Notes under the pieces: model-generated
Seen by the model: only the letters and a program-made list of their open reading frames with translations
Databases searched by the model: none
Told to the model about the DNA's origin: nothing
From: Nocardioides conyzicola
Lineage (GTDB): Bacteria; Actinomycetota; Actinomycetes; Propionibacteriales; Nocardioidaceae
NCBI RefSeq assembly: GCF_039543825.1
Contig: NZ_BAABKM010000004.1
Location: 248,001-312,000, forward strand
Length of the DNA: 64,000 bases
Direction of reading: 5' to 3'
Made by a program: the position numbers and the translations under genes
Shown here: one piece after another, positions 58,785 through 64,000 of the stretch
Numbering within the stretch: the first letter of the stretch is position 1
Layout: each line of letters begins with the position of its first letter

Positions 58785-59660
58785 TCAGGCGAGGTGGTGC
58801 AGCCGGTCGAGCGCGCGATCGACGCTCGCGGCGAGGCGCTGCACCTCGCGGCGGGCGCGCTCGAGCTCGGAGACGAGCTCGTCCAGGCCGGCGACGGGGC
58901 CGCGGGCGTCATCGTGCAGGTAGCGGGAGTACGCCGCGAGCGTCTCCGGCATCGGGTCGGCCCCGAGCTGCTCGACGAGCAGCTGGCGACAACGCTCGAA
59001 CTGGCGCTCGACGAGGTCGGTGCGCCCGGCCGCGCCGTACGCGTGCATCAGGTGGCGGTGGACGTCCTCGCGCAGCGGCTCGTGCTCGAGCGCCATCTCG
59101 CCGTACCGGGTGACGGCGTCGAGGTCCCCGCGCCCGCCGTGGTGCTGGACGAGGTGGTCGAGGGCGGTGAGGTAGAGGTTCTCGAGCCGGTAGCGGTCGG
59201 CGAGCACCCACTCGTCGTGGCACTCCTCGACCAGGGCGCCGCGGTGCAGCTCGACGGCGCGCTCCAGGCTGTCCACCTCGGCGGGAGTGAGCTCCTCAGG
59301 GCGGCGCCGGAGCGCGGACGCGACGAGGCGCTCGAAGACCGAGGTGTCGATGGTGACGTCGACGGCGGTGCTGAAGGCCAGGCGCCGCGCGTCGCCGCCG
59401 GCCACGATGTCGACGCCGGTGGACGCACGGACCTCCGACTTGAGCCGCCACAGCGCGGTGTTGAGGCGCCGGCGGGCGGCGGGCTCCGAGCAGTCGGCGA
59501 AGAGCTGCGCGGCCGCGACCGCGCGCGGCCGGCCCTCCTGCGGCGCGAGCGCGAGGTAGGCGCACAACAGCGTCGAGCTGGGCGAGAGGGCCACCGGCAC
59601 CTCACCGGCGACCAGCGTCGGGGAACCCAGCAGGTTCAACGACAACGCCATGTCCGACAC
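58785..59660 (-). CDS. SARP/BTAD-type transcriptional activator next to the eCIS
   Basis: 291 aa from a GTG at 59660 with a GGAGGGAG ribosome binding site. Residues about 1-95 are a winged-helix OmpR-like domain (LNLLGSPTLVAGEVPVALSP, EPAARRRLNTALWRLKSEVR). Residues about 100-250 are the bacterial transcriptional activator domain (VDSLERAVELHRGALVEECH, DVHRHLMHAYGAAGRTDLVE, RQFERCRQLLVEQLGADPMP). The tail is a short coiled coil. It has no NB-ARC or ATPase extension, so it is a small SARP. The 11-bp repeats 50 bp downstream make it the likely activator of the eCIS operon. Confidence 0.88.
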   Translation of the reverse strand: MSDMALSLNLLGSPTLVAGEVPVALSPSSTLLCAYLALAPQEGRPRAVAAAQLFADCSEPAARRRLNTALWRLKSEVRASTGVDIVAGGDARRLAFSTAVDVTIDTSVFERLVASALRRRPEELTPAEVDSLERAVELHRGALVEECHDEWVLADRYRLENLYLTALDHLVQHHGGRGDLDAVTRYGEMALEHEPLREDVHRHLMHAYGAAGRTDLVERQFERCRQLLVEQLGADPMPETLAAYSRYLHDDARGPVAGLDELVSELERARREVQRLAASVDRALDRLHHLA

Positions 59661-59754
59661 CGCAGCTCCCTCCCGAGTGGAGTGGTCCGACGATCGACCG
59701 TATTGCGCGCCGGCGGACGGCTGCCATAGCCCCGATGGGCTGGTCGGGGTGGCG

Positions 59755-60291
59755 TCAGGCGTTCGCCGGCGGCACCAGGCCGCGGAGGTGTACGACGAAG
59801 CCGGGGTTGGTCAGCGCCCACGGCCCGCGCGCCGCGCGTACCGAGTCGATCGCCTGGTCCGGCGTCCGTCCGAGCTTGACCAGCGCGCTGGCGACGACCA
59901 GACCCGAGCGGTTGAGACCACCTGAGCACCGCACCAGCACCCGGCGCCCCTCGCCGACCGCCTCGGCGACCCGGTCCGCCACCTCGGCGACCCGCGTCGC
60001 CGTCACGGGGTCGATCGCCGCGTCGGCCAGGCGGAGCACGACGTGCTCGACGCCCTCCGCGGGCCCGTAGCCGTCGCGGGTCGCGAGGCTGATGACCAGG
60101 TCGAACTCGTCATCGACGACGCACGCCGTACCCGACTGCGACCGCACGTCGTGGCCGCCCTGGAAGAGTCCGGGCGCCACCTCGCTCCACGGCTCGTCGC
60201 ACAACGGCATCGAGGTCGCCCGGCCGGTCCCCCGGCACGCCGCGCAGTCCGGCATCGACGCCGGCTCGGCGTAGCAGGAGTGGCAGAGCAC
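59755..60291 (-). CDS. Dual-specificity phosphatase with N-terminal Cys cluster
   Basis: 178 aa from a GTG at 60291. The N-terminus has CxxC-x9-CxxC (CHSC and CAAC), a zinc-knuckle-like pair. The rest is a dual-specificity phosphatase: APGLFQGGHDVRS, FDLVISLATRDGYGPAEGVE and the P-loop VRCSGGLNRSG with Cys122 and Arg128 (CX5R). It should dephosphorylate Tyr/Ser/Thr or a small phosphate ester. A start at an internal ATG (60211) would drop the Cys cluster. It lies upstream of the BTAD gene on the same strand, 94 bp away. Confidence 0.82.
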   Translation of the reverse strand: MLCHSCYAEPASMPDCAACRGTGRATSMPLCDEPWSEVAPGLFQGGHDVRSQSGTACVVDDEFDLVISLATRDGYGPAEGVEHVVLRLADAAIDPVTATRVAEVADRVAEAVGEGRRVLVRCSGGLNRSGLVVASALVKLGRTPDQAIDSVRAARGPWALTNPGFVVHLRGLVPPANA

Positions 60292-60398
60292 GGCCGCAAC
60301 CTACCCGCCCGCCGGTCTGGACCGTTGCCTCGCGGACCCCCGCGGCTGTCCTACCGTTCGGAGTCGCGCCCGCGTGGGCGCCCGAGGAAGGGGCTCCC

Positions 60399-62087
60399 GT
60401 GCCACGTCGTACCGCTCTCCGCACCCTGGTCGTCGCCGTCGTGGCCGGCCTCGTCGGAGGGCTGTTGCTCGCAGCGCCGACCTCGCAGGCGGCGCGTCCG
60501 GGCACGCTCACGGGCCTGGGATGCATCGGCGACCTCGTCGACGGCGCGGACACCGACCTCAACACCTGCACCGCCGGCGACGAGCACATCGCCGGCACCG
60601 GCGTCCCGGTCGTCAACGCCGCCGAGACGGTCGTCTACGTCAGCAACTACGACGAGGACACGGTCACCTGGTACGCCCGCGCCGCCAACGGCTCGCTGAC
60701 CCCTCGGGGCTGCATCGCCGACGCCCCCGCGCCTGCGGGCTGCGCCGAGGCGCAGGGGCTCGAGTACGTGTGGGGCATCCGGCTGAGCACCGACGGCAAG
60801 CAGCTCTACGCCGCGAGCATGGGGGACGACGCCGTGGTCCGGTTGAACGTCGCCGCCGACGGCTCGCTCAGCGACGGCGGCTGCCTCAGCGCCCCGAGCG
60901 GCCCGTGCGCCACGACCTCGCCGTGGCTGGCCGAGCCGTACTCGGTCGACGTGAGCGAGGACGGCAAGGACGTGTACGTCGGGACCTGGCGCCCGGGCGG
61001 CGGGGTCGTCCAGCTGCGGCGGTCCACGTCGGGCGCTCTCACCGCGACGTCCTGCGTCGCCGCCGACGCCTCGGACGGCTGCACCGCCGCGGCCGGCGCC
61101 ACCCAGGTGACCTGGCTCGACGCCAGCGCCGACGGCCGGTCCGTCTACGCGACCAGCCAGACCGGCGCGGTCGCGATGCTCAAGCGCAACCCGTCCACCG
61201 GGCGACTGACCAGCCAGGGCTGCGTGGGCGACAGCGAGGTGTCAGCAGACCTCGCGCTCGGCTGCGGCACCGAGGTGCCGGCCATCGCCGGCGCCCTGGG
61301 CGTCGTCGCCTCCGGCGACGGCTCGTCGGTCTACGTCGTCTCCGGCACGGACCACACCCTGACCCACCTGCACCGTGCCACGAACGGCACGCTGACCGAC
61401 GGTGGCTGCGTGCAGGACGTCGGCACCGAGAGCGGCTGCTCGCAGTCGACCGAGGGGCTCAACCAGGTCGCATTCGTCACCATCGACTCCGACGACGACC
61501 AGGTGCTGACCGGCTCGGTCGGCGACAACGCTGTCACGAGCTTCAACCGGGCTGCCGACGGCGCCCCCTCTGCGGTGGGATGCATCGCCGACTCCGACGA
61601 GAGCGACACGACCTGCGCGAGCACGACGGAGGGACTCAACGGGAGCTACGCGCTCACCGTCTCCCCCGACGGCCGCAACGTGTACGTCGGCGGATGGAGC
61701 GACCACGCCCTCGCGCTGCTCAAGCGGCAGGTCGCCGCCCCGGCAGTCGCGCTGACGGCCACCAGGAAGCAGCCGCTCGCCCAGCTCCGGGCGACGTTGC
61801 GCTCGGACGCGCGGGCGGTCACCCGGATCACCGGCACCGCCGACGCGACGTACCGCGTCAAGGTGGGCAAGAAGGTCCGCACCAAGCACACGAGGTTCGC
61901 GCTGCGGCCGGCGCGGGTCGTGCTGCTGCCGGCCACCACCGTGCCGGCCAGGCTCCAGGTAAAGAAGTCCGCGGCCCTGCGCAAGCTGCTCGCGCACGGG
62001 GCCAAGGTGACGCTCACCCTCACGGCCACCACCACGAACGACGGCGGTCGGGTGACCAGGAAGGCGACCGTCAGGGTCAGCCGCTGA
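60399..62087 (+). CDS. Secreted beta-propeller protein
   Basis: 562 aa from a GTG at 60399 with GAGGAAGGGG upstream. The signal peptide runs to about residue 32 (TLVVAVVAGLVGGLLLAAPT, then SQAA). Six or so repeated units follow, each with NG(S/T)LTDGGC/ LTPRGCIAD, a second Cys, and SxDGxxVYVxS strands, typical of lactonase/YVTN-like propellers with disulfides. The last about 130 residues form a basic Ig-like domain (VGKKVRTKHTRFALRPARVV). Exported; ligand or activity unknown. Confidence 0.85.
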   Translation: MPRRTALRTLVVAVVAGLVGGLLLAAPTSQAARPGTLTGLGCIGDLVDGADTDLNTCTAGDEHIAGTGVPVVNAAETVVYVSNYDEDTVTWYARAANGSLTPRGCIADAPAPAGCAEAQGLEYVWGIRLSTDGKQLYAASMGDDAVVRLNVAADGSLSDGGCLSAPSGPCATTSPWLAEPYSVDVSEDGKDVYVGTWRPGGGVVQLRRSTSGALTATSCVAADASDGCTAAAGATQVTWLDASADGRSVYATSQTGAVAMLKRNPSTGRLTSQGCVGDSEVSADLALGCGTEVPAIAGALGVVASGDGSSVYVVSGTDHTLTHLHRATNGTLTDGGCVQDVGTESGCSQSTEGLNQVAFVTIDSDDDQVLTGSVGDNAVTSFNRAADGAPSAVGCIADSDESDTTCASTTEGLNGSYALTVSPDGRNVYVGGWSDHALALLKRQVAAPAVALTATRKQPLAQLRATLRSDARAVTRITGTADATYRVKVGKKVRTKHTRFALRPARVVLLPATTVPARLQVKKSAALRKLLAHGAKVTLTLTATTTNDGGRVTRKATVRVSR

Positions 62088-62101
62088 TCGGCCCTCTCCC
62101 C

Positions 62102-62119
62102 CACTTGTCGGCACAAGTG
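62102..62119. promoter_or_regulatory. 18-bp palindrome upstream of the DUF2236 gene
   Basis: CACTTGTCGGCACAAGTG has perfect 7-bp arms and a 4-bp centre, ending 14 bp before the GTG at 62134. The size and position fit a TetR-type repressor operator. No regulator gene is adjacent in the window. Confidence 0.5.
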
Positions 62120-62133
62120 CTTGAATCTGGGCT

Positions 62134-63333
62134 GTGACCCTGCCCACCGCGCGTCCGGCCCCGACCGCACTGCGACGCGTCGACCGGGCGGTGAGCGAGT
62201 ACGGCGACGCCGGGTCGGCCTGGCTGGCCGCGATGTGGCAGGCGGACCCCCTGGCCGACGCGGTGGTCAACGACCCGACGGGCAGGGGTGCCGCGCGGAC
62301 GGTGCGCACCCTGATGACGGAGGGACTGGCCGCCGTCACCGACCCGGAGCCGTCCGTGGGCGCGCTGCTCGAGCAGCTCACCGAGGAGCCCGCGTGGCTC
62401 GACCGCGACCGGTTGGACCGCGCGAGCGACGTGCTCGTGCGCTACAGCGCCCAGTGGGGGCTGGTGCTGGGAGCTGCCTCGTTGCTCGCCGGCGCCGACA
62501 ACTGGATCGCCGCCAAGCCGCTGCTGCTGACGGGCCGCTACGGCCAGCAGCCCGCCGTCCGCTCCATCGAGGTCGGCTCGTGGCTCTCCCAGGTCGTCGC
62601 ACCGGGCGGCATGGCGATCGACGCGCCCGGCTTCCAGCACACGGTGCGCGTCCGGATGATCCACGCGCACGTCCGCAAGCACATCCGCACCCACGCCGAG
62701 TGGGACGAGGAGGCGTGGGGCGTCCCGATCCCCCAGCCCTACATGGCGTTCACGCTCGCCGAGTTCGGGCACATCTCGCTCGCTGCGATGGTCTCCCTCG
62801 GCGTGCGGCTGCGGGACGACGAGCTCGCCGACATCTACCACCTGTGGCGCTACGTCGGGCACGTGATCGGCGTCGACCCGGCGCTCAACCCGGTCGACGA
62901 GGCCGACCAGGTCCGGATCGAGGAGCTCTACCACCTCACCTCCCCCGGGCCGGACCAGTACAGCCAGGAGTTTTGCCGAGCCCTCACCGAGGACTACCTC
63001 GCACCGCAGCTCGCCACCATGCTCCGCGGACCGGCGCGCTTCCGCGAGGACGTCGCCCGGCGCGCGATGTACGGCATGTCGCGGGTCTTCCTCGGGGACG
63101 AGGCGGCGGACGCCCTCGGCGTACCGGACGGCGCGGCGAAGCACGTGGTCCGCGCCGTACGCCCGGTGCTGTTCGGCCTCGACCAGGCCCGCCTGCGCGT
63201 GCTCGGCCGCGACCGGGTCACCGCCCGCGGCTATGCGGCGCGCGACGTCGAGATGGCCCGGCTCAAGGCGGAGAACGGCATGACGCACGACCTGGTCGAC
63301 GCCGTACCCGGTGCCGTCGGCGCCAGCGGCTGA
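62134..63333 (+). CDS. DUF2236/MpaB-type oxygenase family protein
   Basis: 399 aa from a GTG at 62134. Family features: SAQWGLVLGAASLLAGADNW, QHTVRVRMIHAHVRKHIRTH with clustered His, IPQPYMAFTLAEFGHISLAA, and DIYHLWRYVGHVIGVDPALN. DUF2236 proteins such as MpaB and latex-clearing protein are heme-dependent oxygenases; the His residues in these segments are candidate heme ligands. No signal peptide is evident. Substrate unknown. A palindromic operator lies just upstream. Confidence 0.85.
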   Translation: MTLPTARPAPTALRRVDRAVSEYGDAGSAWLAAMWQADPLADAVVNDPTGRGAARTVRTLMTEGLAAVTDPEPSVGALLEQLTEEPAWLDRDRLDRASDVLVRYSAQWGLVLGAASLLAGADNWIAAKPLLLTGRYGQQPAVRSIEVGSWLSQVVAPGGMAIDAPGFQHTVRVRMIHAHVRKHIRTHAEWDEEAWGVPIPQPYMAFTLAEFGHISLAAMVSLGVRLRDDELADIYHLWRYVGHVIGVDPALNPVDEADQVRIEELYHLTSPGPDQYSQEFCRALTEDYLAPQLATMLRGPARFREDVARRAMYGMSRVFLGDEAADALGVPDGAAKHVVRAVRPVLFGLDQARLRVLGRDRVTARGYAARDVEMARLKAENGMTHDLVDAVPGAVGASG

Positions 63334-63430
63334 CCTACGTCGCGACCGGCGTCGTGCGGAGGGTCTGTAACGCCTGCGCCTCCGCCAACGCTTCAGACAG
63401 CAGGAGACATCACTGCTCGGAGGAGTCCTC

Positions 63431-64000
63431 GTGCGACTGATCGGCATGGCCACCGGCCTGCTCACCACGCTCGCGCTTGTCGCTGTGCCGACCGCAGTGG
63501 CGGCCGACACGGGGGTCGCGGCCTCGAGCGCCTCGCACCGAGCGGCGGCGAAACCACGCATCACGGCGTCAGCCGCCGTCCCCGGACGCGGCGGCTTCGT
63601 GCACGCTGCGGCGACCAGGAGCGGGAAGTTCCTGTTCATCAGCGGACCCCGCGGGCTGACGAAGTACCGCATCACCCCTCACCGAATCGTCCGGCTCGGC
63701 ACCGCACCGCAGCTCGCTCAGCTCCACCCCACGCCGCATCCGTTCGTGCTGCATGCCAACGGCGAGTTCGCCTACATGCCGCACGAGGTCGGCGACCACG
63801 TCGTCCTGCGGGTCATCGACCTCCGGCGCGACACCCCCCGTCTCGTGCGGAGCGTGCGCGTGCCGTCGGCGACCTACTTCACCGACGTCGCCATCAGCCC
63901 GCGACGGGGCCGGTTCCTCTACGTCCTCGTCGAGGGCGGGATCCGCAGGTTCCAGCTGGAGGTGCCGGGCTTCCCCGAGTACGCCGACCGGGCACCGATC
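63431..64000 (+). CDS. Secreted protein, 3' end outside window
   Basis: 190 codons from a GTG at 63431 with GGAGGAG about 6 bp upstream; the frame is open to the window end. A signal peptide is visible (RLIGMATGLLTTLALVAVPT, AVAA). The mature part has repeated strand patterns (GKFLFISGPRGLTKYRI, GEFAYMPHEVGDHVVLRVID, GRFLYVLVEGGIRRFQLEV) like a WD/YVTN-type beta-propeller. It may be related to the propeller gene at 60.4 kb in fold only. Complete length and function cannot be judged. Confidence 0.75.
   Translation, partial: MRLIGMATGLLTTLALVAVPTAVAADTGVAASSASHRAAAKPRITASAAVPGRGGFVHAAATRSGKFLFISGPRGLTKYRITPHRIVRLGTAPQLAQLHPTPHPFVLHANGEFAYMPHEVGDHVVLRVIDLRRDTPRLVRSVRVPSATYFTDVAISPRRGRFLYVLVEGGIRRFQLEVPGFPEYADRAPI

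Noticed and set aside
35519..59660. Prophage or tailocin interpretation
   Set aside because: No integrase, terminase, portal, capsid, holin or endolysin; presence of AAA+ ATPase, Pvc16-type and LysM/PAAR proteins fits eCIS.

Overview
The window is a very GC-rich chromosomal segment with dense, mostly 4-nt-overlapping genes, frequent GTG/TTG starts, likely leaderless promoters, a SARP/BTAD regulator and an actinobacterial-type aerobic cobalamin pathway that uses a ChlD-like chelatase subunit. It most resembles a Nocardioides-type actinobacterium (inference from gene content and style; no 16S gene is present).

Layout. 1-4.0 kb: an incomplete rifamycin ADP-ribosyltransferase (arr), a cold-shock protein with a perfect palindromic terminator, a GNAT acetyltransferase, an MddA/NnrU-like membrane methyltransferase, a hydrolase-LuxR fusion regulator, a hypothetical gene and an HU-type nucleoid protein. 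4.0-10.4 kb: two divergent units sharing an operator-like palindrome. One encodes a type I sulfatase plus a separate translationally coupled C-terminal domain. The other encodes an SRPBCC protein, a sulfatase fused to a DJ-1/PfpI domain, and a haloalkane dehalogenase.

10.5-34.2 kb: a near-complete late-cobalt cobalamin supercluster: cobG (shortened), cobH, cobIJ, cobM, cobL, chlD-type chelatase, cobO, cobB, cobC, cbtBA cobalt transporter, cobT, cobS, cobU, cbiB, cobK, cobQ, cobF and cobN. Four cobalamin riboswitches lie in front of the cobG, chlD, cbtB and cobN units. Passenger genes are a small P-loop kinase, a lipoprotein and a 2H phosphoesterase. cobA is not in the window. A siderophore-interacting flavoprotein with an iron-box-like palindrome borders the cluster. 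34.3-35.5 kb: an NDMA-dependent-type alcohol dehydrogenase whose promoter holds a KstR-like palindrome between its -35 and -10.

35.5-59.7 kb, all on the minus strand: an extracellular contractile injection system (eCIS; Afp/PVC/Streptomyces-CIS type). In transcription order: a BTAD regulator; an intergenic array of 11-bp-spaced repeats typical of SARP binding sites; a 70-aa unknown; Pvc16/DUF4255 terminator; a 195-aa beta-rich unknown; an unusually large single sheath; two tube proteins; a 54-aa DUF5908-like protein; LysM hub; VgrG spike; PAAR tip; gp25; two large baseplate proteins; a tail-I-like protein; a 680-aa coiled-coil fibre candidate; the tape measure; an AAA+ ATPase; a 1651-aa cargo candidate; and a coupled 64-aa protein. 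The cargo candidate contains what looks like a DUF4157 domain that has lost HExxH. There is no capsid, terminase, integrase or lysis gene.

59.7-64 kb: a dual-specificity phosphatase with an N-terminal Cys cluster, a secreted beta-propeller protein, a DUF2236/MpaB-type oxygenase behind an 18-bp palindrome, and an incomplete secreted protein running off the end. The parts most worth attention are the eCIS with its proposed SARP control and inactive-DUF4157 cargo, the shortened CobG, the sulfatase/DJ-1 fusion locus, and an unexplained three-tier stem-loop upstream of cobL.
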